Below, in pieces: positions 1 through 9,988 of a stretch of DNA of 64,000 nucleotides. Position numbers and translations under genes: made by a program. Source of the DNA: Rickettsia sp. (GTDB taxonomy: Bacteria; Pseudomonadota; Alphaproteobacteria; Rickettsiales; Rickettsiaceae). Each line of letters begins with the position of its first letter. Position 1 is the first letter of the stretch. The DNA lies in the NCBI GenBank assembly GCA_015657545.1, contig JADHZC010000001.1, forward strand, positions 1-64,000, given 5' to 3'. Below the pieces are notes generated by a model. It was not told the DNA's origin. It did no database searches and saw nothing but the letters and a program-made list of their open reading frames with translations.

Positions 1-3000
1 TTGATTCTTATCTTGAAGATTGATATTTGCTCCGGCTTTAATAAGTTGTTCTGCTGTCACTTTATCATTATTGCTAACAGCCAAATGTAATGGATATGAA
101 TGATTTGTGTAAGAATTACAAACTATATTTCTCATTTCATTAGTTTTAGCGAGATCACAAGCTATAAAATTTTTGTCATCTTTAGCATATAAATTAGCTC
201 CTGCATTTACTAATAATTCTGCTACTAACAAATGATTTTTATCTGAAGCATTATGCAATGATGTTTTTCCATGTTGGTCTTTACTGTCAAGATTAGCTCC
301 CGCAGCAATTAATAATCTAGTCACTTCAGGAGAGTCATATATAGCTGTATAATTTAATGCTGTTTGTAGCTCATATAAATCTATAGCTTCTATGTTTGCA
401 TTTTTATTCAAAAGCATTGTGGTTATTTGTGGAGTATTAAACATAGCAGTCAAATGCAAAGGAGTTTGATTTTGAATATTTGTGGAATCTTTATTAGCTC
501 CTCCATTTAAAAATATCTCAGCCACATCTGGATTATTATATATAACAGCCAAATGTAGTGCTGTTTGGGAAAAATCTTTTTCCTTTAGTTCTGTATTTGC
601 ACCTGCCTGGATTAGTAATGTTGCGATGCTAGTAATATTACCTATAGCGGTTCTATGTAAAGGAGAATCTCCTCTATTCGTTTGAATATCTAAATTAGCT
701 TCTGCATTGATTAGTTTTTCTACTATATTTGGCAAATTTTTATTTGTAGCCTTATGTAAGGCTGTTTCTCCTTCATTATCTTGAAGGTTAAGATTAGCTT
801 GACTATCAATTAACATTTGTGCAATATCTGGAAAATTGTTCCATACAGCTTTATGTAAAGCCGTTTCTCCTTCATTATCTTGAAGGTCAAGATTAACTTT
901 TTCTATATTATTATATGTAATTGTGTCAATCAATGCTTGAGTTATCTGAGGTGAATTATGTAATGAAGCAAACATTAAGGTTGTAATATTATTGTTGTTT
1001 TGAGCATTAAGATTAGATTTTGCATCAATTAATATTCTTGTTACATCTACAGAATTATATTTTCCGGTTATATGTAAAGCTGTGTCTCCATCATAATTCT
1101 TAAATTCTTTATCTATTCCTGCATCAATTAATAGCTGCGCAGATATTGCATCATTTTTTCTAGCAGCTATATGTAATGCTGTATTATTGAAATTATCTAG
1201 AACATTAATATCTGTTATATTACTTATTATATCGTTAACTAGATCTGGATTGTTCATTATTGCATCATGTAAAGGAGAGTAATCTAAATTACAAACTATA
1301 TCTTTCATTTTATTAGTCTTAGCATAATCACATGCTGTTTTCTGAGTATTATCCTTTAATAATAAATTCCCTCCATACATAGTTAATTTTTTTGCTAAAT
1401 CTATATAATTTTTGATTGATGCATAATGAAGCGCTGTTTGGCCATTATAATCTTGAAGATTGATTTTGATCCCTTGATTAATCAAAAAATTTGCTATATT
1501 TATTCTGTTTTCAGAGGATGCAGCATAATGCAGAGCTGTTTTATTTTCTAGATTTTGTATATTAATGTCTGCATTTCTTTTTACAAGAAGAGATATAATA
1601 TTTAATCTACTATCTCCTTGTAGGATAGTATAATGCAAAGCAGTTTCACCTTTGTTATTTTTAAAATTTATGTCTGTTCCTTCTGTATCTAGTAATTTTG
1701 TTGTAAGATCTAGATATCCTGAAGATGATGCCATATGCAATGCTGTATCTCCATTTTGGTCTTGAATGTTTAGATTTAGATTGAGTTCTGGATCTTGTAA
1801 ATTTGCTTGAATCAAAGTATCCATTATGATTGGTGTTCTATAAGATACTGTATAATGTAACGCTGCTCTTTGCAATTGATTTTGTGCATTGAGGTCTGCT
1901 TTGTTTGCTATTAGTATATTTGCTATATCAACATAATTTTTTACAATTGCATAATGTAAAGCAGTTTCTCCTTCTTTATCTTTAGCATTAAGATTTGCTC
2001 CATAATTTATCAGTAAATTCACAAATTGTGCATAATTCAACCAAGTTGCTGCATGTAATGGGGTTTGATCGTTTGAATCTTCTAAGTTAACATTTGCATG
2101 TTTTTTTAGGAGTAATTCTCCAGTTGCTAATTTATTGTTTAATGCAGCCATTGCTAGAGGAGTAAGCCCTAAACTACTCTGTGCATTGATCTCAGCTCCA
2201 TGATCTAGCATAAATTCTGCTAATTCTACAGAATCATATTCTGCAGCATAATGTAATATTCTCTTTTGAGAAGATGTTGTCACAATTACAGCTTTTTTAG
2301 CAGCATTCGCAATATTGTTGGAGAAATTAAATTTGAAATTTTGAAGTTCATAATGTTGTTCTTGAAGTCTTGTAGCTGTTTCAGCTATTACATATGTAGA
2401 TAATGAATCGACTTTTACTAATTCTTGTTCTATGGTTTTTATCAATTTATTAAAATCTTCTAAATGGTCAAAATCATTTTTTATGTTATTGTTTTTCAGT
2501 TGTTCAAGAATGATTCTTAATTTAGAAACATTAGTACTCAGATCGATGATAATGTTTTCTAATAAAGCTTTTACTTCTTTACTTAAATCAATAAAGTCTT
2601 GAATAAGAGAATTTTGCCTATTTTCATATTCTGATAAAGTTATGTAAATTGCCTCCTCTAAAAGATCAATATCAATTTTAATGGTTTTGATTAAATCCTC
2701 TATAAATAATTTTTCACTTTGAACAGAATTAGATCTTAAATTATCAATATCAATCAAAATATTTTTTATTTTTGTTTCTATTGTTTCAATATCTGAGATA
2801 AAAATCGTGTTTACTGTATTTAAATTTGCATCCAAAATTTCTTTATCTTCCTTTGTATAATATTGATTATATTTAATATTTTTTTCTCTAATCTGTTGTA
2901 TAATGTTCAAAACATCATCTTGTATTTTTAGTAGATCTGAATTTAAGATATTTAACTGAGATTTTAAATCTTTTTTGAATGCTAAAAATTTTTGGTATTC

Positions 3001-3168
3001 TTCTTCAAGTCTTTCTTTAGCTTCTTCTATTTTTTTTTCTTGTTCTTTATTGTTACTTTCGATTGTAAATTCTTTTATATAAGCAATTTCTTTATAAGAT
3101 GTTGCTTGAATTACCGATACAACAAATATTGATAATAATAAGGAAAATTTTAATAGAATTTTTTTCAT
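1..3168 (-). CDS. Large secreted coiled-coil + ankyrin-repeat protein, C-terminus cut by left window edge
   Basis: Reverse-strand translation is open from ATG at 3168 (MKKILLKFSLLLSIFVVSVIQATSYKE..., signal-peptide-like) to base 1; Glu/Lys-rich coiled coil to about 2400, then many ~33-aa ankyrin units (e.g. NEGETALHKAVWNNFPDIAQMLIDSQANLNLQD). Missing from the ORF track because it has no stop inside the window. Confidence 0.9.
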   Translation of the reverse strand, partial: MKKILLKFSLLLSIFVVSVIQATSYKEIAYIKEFTIESNNKEQEKKIEEAKERLEEEYQKFLAFKKDLKSQLNILNSDLLKIQDDVLNIIQQIREKNIKYNQYYTKEDKEILDANLNTVNTIFISDIETIETKIKNILIDIDNLRSNSVQSEKLFIEDLIKTIKIDIDLLEEAIYITLSEYENRQNSLIQDFIDLSKEVKALLENIIIDLSTNVSKLRIILEQLKNNNIKNDFDHLEDFNKLIKTIEQELVKVDSLSTYVIAETATRLQEQHYELQNFKFNFSNNIANAAKKAVIVTTSSQKRILHYAAEYDSVELAEFMLDHGAEINAQSSLGLTPLAMAALNNKLATGELLLKKHANVNLEDSNDQTPLHAATWLNYAQFVNLLINYGANLNAKDKEGETALHYAIVKNYVDIANILIANKADLNAQNQLQRAALHYTVSYRTPIIMDTLIQANLQDPELNLNLNIQDQNGDTALHMASSSGYLDLTTKLLDTEGTDINFKNNKGETALHYTILQGDSRLNIISLLVKRNADINIQNLENKTALHYAASSENRINIANFLINQGIKINLQDYNGQTALHYASIKNYIDLAKKLTMYGGNLLLKDNTQKTACDYAKTNKMKDIVCNLDYSPLHDAIMNNPDLVNDIISNITDINVLDNFNNTALHIAARKNDAISAQLLIDAGIDKEFKNYDGDTALHITGKYNSVDVTRILIDAKSNLNAQNNNNITTLMFASLHNSPQITQALIDTITYNNIEKVNLDLQDNEGETALHKAVWNNFPDIAQMLIDSQANLNLQDNEGETALHKATNKNLPNIVEKLINAEANLDIQTNRGDSPLHRTAIGNITSIATLLIQAGANTELKEKDFSQTALHLAVIYNNPDVAEIFLNGGANKDSTNIQNQTPLHLTAMFNTPQITTMLLNKNANIEAIDLYELQTALNYTAIYDSPEVTRLLIAAGANLDSKDQHGKTSLHNASDKNHLLVAELLVNAGANLYAKDDKNFIACDLAKTNEMRNIVCNSYTNHSYPLHLAVSNNDKVTAEQLIKAGANINLQDKNQ

Positions 3169-3428
3169 TTGAGAAAAATTGATTGATAAGTTTCATTTCA
3201 GATATATTTTGTGATTGAAATTATAACATGTTAGATATGTATAAAGTAAAAACATCAATAATTAAAATTAATTTTTTAATAAATAGTAACAAAAATTCAA
3301 TTATTAAAATATCTTTCTAAATTTTTTGGGAGTGCTTTTTAATGAAATGAGAATATTGGAAAACAATATTCTATCATGATATAGAAAATAGAGTTAGTGA
3401 ACTATAGTAGATTTGACTTGTGATGATT

Positions 3429-3752
3429 CTATTTTTTCTTAAATATTTCTTTTACATCATCAACTTGAGGTTTAACAATAGGGTTACATCTTATGATTCT
3501 CCATAAGGTAAGAAATATTGATGTTATAGAATTTCTTTGTAGAAATTGTTTTTTTGCATACTCAGAACAGCTAGGAAAAAATTTACAATTTTCTCCTAGA
3601 GAAGGAGAGATGGTTGTTTGGTATATTTTTATCAAAAATAAAAATATCATTCTTATATGAAAATCTAAAAGACAAAAGATTTCTTTAATAGCTTTCATTG
3701 AACTAGCAAACATTAGTTTTTTCAGATTTTTTCTATTTGATTTAAAAACCAA
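3429..3752 (-). CDS. yidD: Membrane protein insertion efficiency factor YidD
   Basis: LIKIYQTTISPSLGENCKFFPSCSEYAKKQF...GSC-like YidD signature; true start may be an internal Met. Confidence 0.85.
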   Translation of the reverse strand: MVFKSNRKNLKKLMFASSMKAIKEIFCLLDFHIRMIFLFLIKIYQTTISPSLGENCKFFPSCSEYAKKQFLQRNSITSIFLTLWRIIRCNPIVKPQVDDVKEIFKKK

Positions 3753-4366
3753 ATCTTATTTTCTAACGAAGTATTTTTTGAAAAAGTCCATTCTTCATTA
3801 AATATCTGTTCCTTGCTAATAAAATCTTTTTTTGAATAAATAACTTTAATGAACACATTATTCCCAAATAAACATATTTCTGAAATTTTTGATGACATAC
3901 TATCCAAATTTTCTAAATTTTTTGAATTTATTTTTGTGTAATTTTCCCTGCTAAATTTTTTAAAATCTTTTAAGTATCTTTTATCTATAAGCTTTAGTAA
4001 AAGAGTATCTTCGGATTCTCTATTCTCCAAAATTATTTTTAATGCTTTCTTAGAGTTAAGAAGAAATTTCTTCATATTAAATTCAGGTAAAATCCTCTTT
4101 AATGCTTCATAATTTTTTAAAATCAGATCTTTATTTTCTAAATTTATCAAATCTTCTAAAGGATTAAGAGAGTTTTTTTGAGTGAAATCGTTAAAATCTT
4201 TTAGTACTTCTGTGTATGTAATGTCTTTTATTACATCTTTTTCACCAAAAAATGATTGCTCATCATCTGTTCTCTCTGATGTTTTACCTACGAGAGAAAT
4301 TAGTTTATTACATAAAATTATAGCAACTGTTGCGAATATTATTATTTCAAGTAACTGTCCTGACAT
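3722..4366 (-). CDS. Tim44-like domain protein
   Basis: N-terminal TM (LLEIIIFATVAIILCNKLISLVGKTSE) followed by Tim44-like segment (ILPEFNMKKFLLNSKKALKIILE...); typical alphaproteobacterial Tim44 layout. Confidence 0.65.
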   Translation of the reverse strand: MSGQLLEIIIFATVAIILCNKLISLVGKTSERTDDEQSFFGEKDVIKDITYTEVLKDFNDFTQKNSLNPLEDLINLENKDLILKNYEALKRILPEFNMKKFLLNSKKALKIILENRESEDTLLLKLIDKRYLKDFKKFSRENYTKINSKNLENLDSMSSKISEICLFGNNVFIKVIYSKKDFISKEQIFNEEWTFSKNTSLENKIWFLNQIEKI

Positions 4367-4584
4367 ATCAAACCATCGTTTAGTTAAAAAACTAACCTTT
4401 TTATTAAAAGTCTAATAAAATTATAGCATAAATAAATAATTTTTTAAAATTTTAATTTTTCTATAATATAAAAAATAAAAACTTTAATATTTTGATTACT
4501 TTTTACTCAATTTAGTGAAATTAATATTTAGTATATAGTAATTGAGAATTCTATTTATAACCGAGCATATACTATAAATCTAAT

Positions 4585-5779
4585 ATGTTAAAGAAATATT
4601 TGAACCAAATTTTATCTAAAAAAAGCAAAAGCAGTCTAAAGGATACAGATAAAAAAAAATTTTATAACTGGAATAATATTACTCCATATATTATATCCTC
4701 TACTGGAGATAAATTTATATCTAACGCAGATCTTTACTATTCCAACATTATAGTTCATAGATGCATAAATCTTATATCTAGCTCTATATCTCAAATAAAA
4801 TGGAAATTATACAAAAAAAAGTCTTTAGATATTAATTTAGAAGTAATACATCAACATCAGCTTATTGACCTTTTAAATAGACCTAATGTCTCAGATAATT
4901 TTTCAGAAATTATTTCTTCTGTATCAAAAAATTTATTATTATATGGTAATAGTTATTTACTGCTAGAAAAAAATCCCTATACAGAAATTTTAGATTTAAA
5001 TATAATAAATCCAGAAAATATCGAATTTTTGTATCAAAAAAATAAAATGATCGGGTATCAATATTTATTCAACGGACAAAAACATTTTTTTGATATAAAC
5101 ACAACAAATCACATTAATTCTGTTTTACATATAAAAAGTAATCATTTAAAAAATGATCAATATGGTGTTTCTTCTCTTAAAACTATATATAAAGCTACAA
5201 ATTTATATTCTGACATTTTAGATTGGAATCAATCTCTTTTAAAACATGCCTCAAAACCTAGTGGAACTTTATCTTTCAAAGATGGACATAACTTAACTCA
5301 TGAGCAATTTGATAGATTAAAAGAGCATTTTTATGATAATTTTACAGGAGCTTCTAATTCTGGAAAACCTCTGATATTAGAAGGTGAACTTGAATGGAAA
5401 GATCTTGAAAAACATCAAAAATTAGAAAAATTTTTAGAATTAAAAGACTCTCTTTCAAGAGATATTGCTTTAGCTTTTAATATTCCAGCACAATTATTAG
5501 GAATAAAAGGAGATAATACTTATAGTAATATGAAAGAGGCAAGATTAGCTTTTTGGGAAGACAATATTATTCCTTTTGCTGATAAGATTTTTTCAAAATT
5601 AATCAATTTTTTTCTCATTTTTTTCAGGAAGATTCTTATTTTATCTTATGATTAGATTCTATTTCATCTCTTAATGAAAAAGAGAAAATTTATGGTCTAA
5701 AGTTTCTAATGCAAGTTTTATGACTATTAACGAAAAACGTTCTATATTTAATTACAAAATTTCTGAAGAAAAAATTTGA
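4585..5779 (+). pseudogene. HK97-type phage/GTA portal protein, 3' end disrupted
   Basis: ORF 4585-5655 has portal features (YYSNIIVHRCINLISSSISQIKWKLY, LLYGNSYLLLEKNP, YSNMKEARLAFWEDNI). The expected C-terminus (LDSISSLNEKEKI / WSKVSNASFMTINEKRSIFNYKI) is readable only across frameshifts and an in-frame TGA between about 5620 and 5779. Confidence 0.8.
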
Positions 5780-5872
5780 GTTGATCAGTTTCTATAAATG
5801 GTTTCTATAAGTCAAATTGAAAAATTCTTTACTCACTGATTTACTCATCAATATTTAAATAATTATATTATA

Positions 5873-6139
5873 ATGACACAAAATTTTCACCTTTTAACAA
5901 AAAAATTACATCTAATAGTAGTAAAATTGATAAAATTAGTAGAAATAGACCTAAAAGAATTAGAAATATCCAATTCTGGATTAGATAAGAAGAAAAATAT
6001 TACAAACTCACTTACTAAAATAATAACTGTTATAACAAATCTACAAAAATTAAATTTTTCTTCAGGAGAAAATTATGAGCTACTGACAAAACAAGATAAA
6101 CAAATTTTAGATAGATTTTTAAAAAAAAATCAGAAATAA
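5873..6139 (+). CDS. Small protein between portal and terminase; possible small-terminase/GTA gp1-like
   Basis: 88-aa ORF ending 3 nt before the large terminase start; function inferred from position only. Confidence 0.45.
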   Translation: MTQNFHLLTKKLHLIVVKLIKLVEIDLKELEISNSGLDKKKNITNSLTKIITVITNLQKLNFSSGENYELLTKQDKQILDRFLKKNQK

Positions 6140-6142
6140 TTT

Positions 6143-7546
6143 ATGGAAAAATACTCTAAACGCTTTTTAGATGCATTGTTAAGGCAAGACTTTGTAAGTT
6201 TTCTAAGCAAAGCATTTAGTACAACTAATATAGGGGAAGAATTTATACATAATTGGCATATAGACTTAATATCGGATTATCTAGAAGCTATCAGAGTTAA
6301 GCATGTAAAGAGGCTTATAATTAATATTCCTCCGAGATCCTTGAAATCATTATGTGTAAATGTCATGTGGACTAGTTGGATGCTTGGATGTAAGCCTAAT
6401 TGTAGAATTATCTCAGCAAGTTATTCTTCAGCTTTAAGCATAAAACATTCTGTTGATGCTAGGTCTATTATACAAACCGATTGGTATCAAAATATTTTTC
6501 CTCATACTAGAATTAGTCCTACACAAAATCAAAAATATAAATTTTTGACTACTCAAAACGGTTTTAGATTGGCAACTAGTGTTGGAGGAACTTTAACAGG
6601 AGAAGGGGGTGATATTTTAATCATAGACGATCCTCATAATCCTGTTAATATAAATTCTAATAAGATGAGAAACCATACAATTGAATGGTTTGAAAATTCT
6701 TTTCTTACAAGAATGAATAATAAACATGAAGCAGTTGTCATAGTGATTATGCAAAGATTGCATCAAGAGGATTTATCAGGATATCTTATATCTAAAGGAG
6801 GTTGGGAATTATTGAAAATTCCAGCTTTAGCACAAGAAGATATAAAATTTACTATATTTAACAAAACATATTTCTTTGCTAAGGGAAGTCTAATGAATTC
6901 TAAATTAGATAATCTAGAATCTCTAACAAAACTCAAAAACGAAATTGGTAATAAAAATTATAGTGCACAATATCTACAGTCAGCTCTAAAAGAGAATTTT
7001 AATTTACTTTCAAAGAATGAAATTTCTTTCTATAATCAAATACCTAAATATTTTTCCTATTTTGCTTTAAGCTGGGATACCGCCATTAAGACATCCATTA
7101 AATCTGATTATACTGTTTGTAGTTGTTGGGGTATATTGAACGATTGTTACTATTTAGTAGATTTAATTAGAGAAAAAATGGGATATCCATTATTAAAAAA
7201 TCATGCTCTGCATCAGATCAAGAAATTTAATCCTAAATATGTGATTATAGAAGATAAATCTAGCGGCCAATCTCTAATACAAGATCTTTATTCTGAAGGT
7301 TTTAAAAATATTTATCCTATAAAACCTCATCAAGATAAATTTACTAGATTTGCTTCTATTATACCCTTTTTTCAATCTGGTAATATTATTTTACCTGCTA
7401 AATCAAGTTTTACACAAATTTTAGTTCAAGAAATTACTTCTTTTCCAAGTACAACACATGATGATATTGTGGATTCTTTATCACAATTTGTTATTTTTAT
7501 AAGACAAAAGTCTAAATCTAAGAATCCTAATATAAGGTCTCTTTGA
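6143..7546 (+). CDS. Phage/GTA large terminase subunit
   Basis: RLIINIPPRSLKSLCVNVMWTSWMLG (Walker A-like), GGDILIIDDPHNP (Walker B), C-terminal nuclease-like segment (LSWDTAIKTSIKSDYTVCSCWG, THDDIVDSLSQF). Confidence 0.92.
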   Translation: MEKYSKRFLDALLRQDFVSFLSKAFSTTNIGEEFIHNWHIDLISDYLEAIRVKHVKRLIINIPPRSLKSLCVNVMWTSWMLGCKPNCRIISASYSSALSIKHSVDARSIIQTDWYQNIFPHTRISPTQNQKYKFLTTQNGFRLATSVGGTLTGEGGDILIIDDPHNPVNINSNKMRNHTIEWFENSFLTRMNNKHEAVVIVIMQRLHQEDLSGYLISKGGWELLKIPALAQEDIKFTIFNKTYFFAKGSLMNSKLDNLESLTKLKNEIGNKNYSAQYLQSALKENFNLLSKNEISFYNQIPKYFSYFALSWDTAIKTSIKSDYTVCSCWGILNDCYYLVDLIREKMGYPLLKNHALHQIKKFNPKYVIIEDKSSGQSLIQDLYSEGFKNIYPIKPHQDKFTRFASIIPFFQSGNIILPAKSSFTQILVQEITSFPSTTHDDIVDSLSQFVIFIRQKSKSKNPNIRSL

Positions 7547-7673
7547 AACTTTTTTAACACTATACAATAATAAAAATTTGGGTTTCAGAAATTTTCTTTT
7601 TAAGATTTGCAATACATATGCCATAAATAAAAAAATTGTCTTGGTTGAGGTGTTAATAGGGCTAAAATCTATT

Positions 7674-8282
7674 ATGAAATTTTATCATATATTTTTATTT
7701 ATTACTTTTGCTCTGAAACCTTCTATTATTCATAGTATAGAGTATATTGATTTGCTGAAAATTTGTCCTATAGAATATGACATAATAAATAATTATGAGC
7801 CTGAAGAATTTCTTAAAACTAATAATTTATTTAAACCTACCATTCCTAATAATGTAAGAAAAATCATTTTATATGGAAATATTAAAAATTCTGAGTCTAA
7901 ACCAATGAAGGATACTAAGATTCTTCTTTGGCAAACTGATGATGCAGGGTTTTATAATTATAAAGGATTAAAACAAAGAACAGAAAAAGAATTGTTTAAA
8001 TTTTCTGAATATTTTTTGGGGAATGGTACTGCTAGTACCGATAATCTGGGAAATTTTTATTTTATTACTCTTTATCCAAAAAATATTCACAGGATAAAAT
8101 CCCATATTAATCTTAGAATAGAAGAAGCATTTTCCGGTCAAACATCACAAGTAAGAATAGTTTTACCAAATTGTAAAACTATAAATACAAGATTTTATAA
8201 TCAATATATAAATGAAAATATTATAGATTTTATGTTTAAGAATAAAATAGAATTATATAAATTTGAAATTAATTTGACTTAA
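7674..8282 (+). CDS. Secreted intradiol dioxygenase (protocatechuate 3,4-dioxygenase)-like protein
   Basis: Signal-like start MKFYHIFLFITFALKPSIIHS; fold motifs ILLWQTDDAGFYNYKG and YPKNIHRIKSHINLRI. Internal ATG at 7674 preferred over the TTG start at 7578. Confidence 0.65.
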   Translation: MKFYHIFLFITFALKPSIIHSIEYIDLLKICPIEYDIINNYEPEEFLKTNNLFKPTIPNNVRKIILYGNIKNSESKPMKDTKILLWQTDDAGFYNYKGLKQRTEKELFKFSEYFLGNGTASTDNLGNFYFITLYPKNIHRIKSHINLRIEEAFSGQTSQVRIVLPNCKTINTRFYNQYINENIIDFMFKNKIELYKFEINLT

Positions 8283-9147
8283 TTTCAGATAAAACAGACT
8301 TTTTTGAAGAATTTTGTTCTTTAGCAATAGTTTTTGAATAAATAAATTTTTTATCATAAGATGTTGTAGTTGGAGATATTTTATTTTTTATGTTATTAGG
8401 AATTAGAACGATTATAGAGCTTGTATCTTGAGCTTTAGATTTAAGATTTTTATTAATCTTTTGGATATCATGATTTTTTATCATAGGTTTTTCTATAGTT
8501 AGGATATCTTTTTTTTTCCAAAATTGTATTATTTTATCCATCCAAAATCTTGGCTTGAAGTTATAGGTTATTTTTTTTGTTTCATTTTTAATTAGAAATT
8601 CAGTTTTATCTGATATAATTTTTTCTTTTTCTATAGAATTACTATTCTCTTTCAGGTTTTTTTTACCCATTGATATTTCATTTTTTACATTTTTGACTGT
8701 ATAAGATTTATTAAACTTATTATATAATTTCTCAATTATGAACTTACTAAGAAAAACTCCACTGTATGCGCCCACTACTAAAGCACCAGCACCTGCAGCT
8801 ATCCATGGAGTATTAGTGATTATAGTACTAAATGTTATTGCAAAAAACAAAACACCGTAAACTTCTGCAATATTTTTAATCATATGAAACAATATTTTTG
8901 TTGCATCCCAAAAATGATTCCCAATTATTTTTAACCTTGATTTTTTATTTTCTGTTTTAGGCTTATCTTTATAAATATCATTTTCTATATATTCTAGTTT
9001 TTTTAATTTTTGTGATTTTTTGATAAAATTTTCAGAAAGATTACCAGATACAAAGATATTTTTTATTATATCTTTATAAAGATTAGCTATTTTAGTAGAA
9101 TCCTTATTAATTAAAGCAAAAAATTTTGATAACTTACTGAAATTCAT
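8269..9147 (-). CDS. Hypothetical protein with central hydrophobic segment(s)
   Basis: 292-aa ORF with hydrophobic stretch VYGVLFFAITFSTIITNTPWIAAGAGALVVGAYSGVFL; 3' end overlaps the convergent gene by 14 nt. Confidence 0.6.
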   Translation of the reverse strand: MNFSKLSKFFALINKDSTKIANLYKDIIKNIFVSGNLSENFIKKSQKLKKLEYIENDIYKDKPKTENKKSRLKIIGNHFWDATKILFHMIKNIAEVYGVLFFAITFSTIITNTPWIAAGAGALVVGAYSGVFLSKFIIEKLYNKFNKSYTVKNVKNEISMGKKNLKENSNSIEKEKIISDKTEFLIKNETKKITYNFKPRFWMDKIIQFWKKKDILTIEKPMIKNHDIQKINKNLKSKAQDTSSIIVLIPNNIKNKISPTTTSYDKKFIYSKTIAKEQNSSKKSVLSEIKSN

Positions 9148-9214
9148 AAAAAATTAAAAATTTATTAAACATTCAATTTAAATTATAATATAGCAATATT
9201 TAAAAGTAAACTTT

Positions 9215-9988
9215 TTAATCTTTTTTAAAATAAAATTTGCAATGATTTCTCAAATCCAATGTTTTATATTTTTTTCCAAATTTATTTTCAAGAAAAAATT
9301 TATTTAAATAATTATATGCAGTAAGAAAGTCTTTTTCTGGCATTTTGACTTTTATATCGTTATCAAATATAAGATCCCATCTTCTTTTACCTATTCTGAT
9401 AGCATATTTTAATCTTTCTTTCAGTTGTGGATATAAATTTAGATGATTAATTAATTCTTTTGCATATAAATTGGCATCTTCTCCTAAAATATATGTTAAG
9501 TCTTGAAATCTTGAAATATCATGAAAATCAATAATATTTGCGTCATTATTAATTAAGGATATTTTTCCTTGAAATTGCCAAATTGCAATTGGTAGATCTT
9601 CTTGAATAGATATATATAGAATATTAGGTAATCTCCTTTCTATTAAAATATTTTTGATTAGAGGGTGAGATTTTAAAGATCTTTGTATCTGAGAAAGATT
9701 TAATGATAAAATTGGTTGGTATTTTTTTATTGCTAGAAGATTTTGTAGATCTAGTAAAGTAAGGTTAGTTAAGTTTTCTACATAAATTTCTTCTAAAACA
9801 AAAGCATTTTGGGCGGTAAGGGTAATAAAAGCTTCTTTTATTTTTAACTTATAATTATTTAGTAAGTCAGTTACAAAGAAGAGTAACAAAAATATTACAA
9901 ATAAAATGATAAAAAAATATCTTATTCCTAAATAAAATTTCAGTATTTTTCTTTTGACTCTAACGTTATTAGAAAAATTATTTTTCAT
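9215..9988 (-). CDS. ftsQ: Cell division protein FtsQ
   Basis: Single N-terminal TM, POTRA-like region (VLEEIYVENLTNLTLLDLQNLLAIK..., LPNILYISIQEDLPIAIWQ), directly downstream of ddl. Confidence 0.85.
   Translation of the reverse strand: MKNNFSNNVRVKRKILKFYLGIRYFFIILFVIFLLLFFVTDLLNNYKLKIKEAFITLTAQNAFVLEEIYVENLTNLTLLDLQNLLAIKKYQPILSLNLSQIQRSLKSHPLIKNILIERRLPNILYISIQEDLPIAIWQFQGKISLINNDANIIDFHDISRFQDLTYILGEDANLYAKELINHLNLYPQLKERLKYAIRIGKRRWDLIFDNDIKVKMPEKDFLTAYNYLNKFFLENKFGKKYKTLDLRNHCKFYFKKD

Noticed and set aside
482-685. 67-aa plus-strand ORF
   Set aside because: Antisense to the continuous ankyrin-repeat ORF on the minus strand.
4182-4415. 77-aa plus-strand ORF
   Set aside because: Antisense to the Tim44-like gene.
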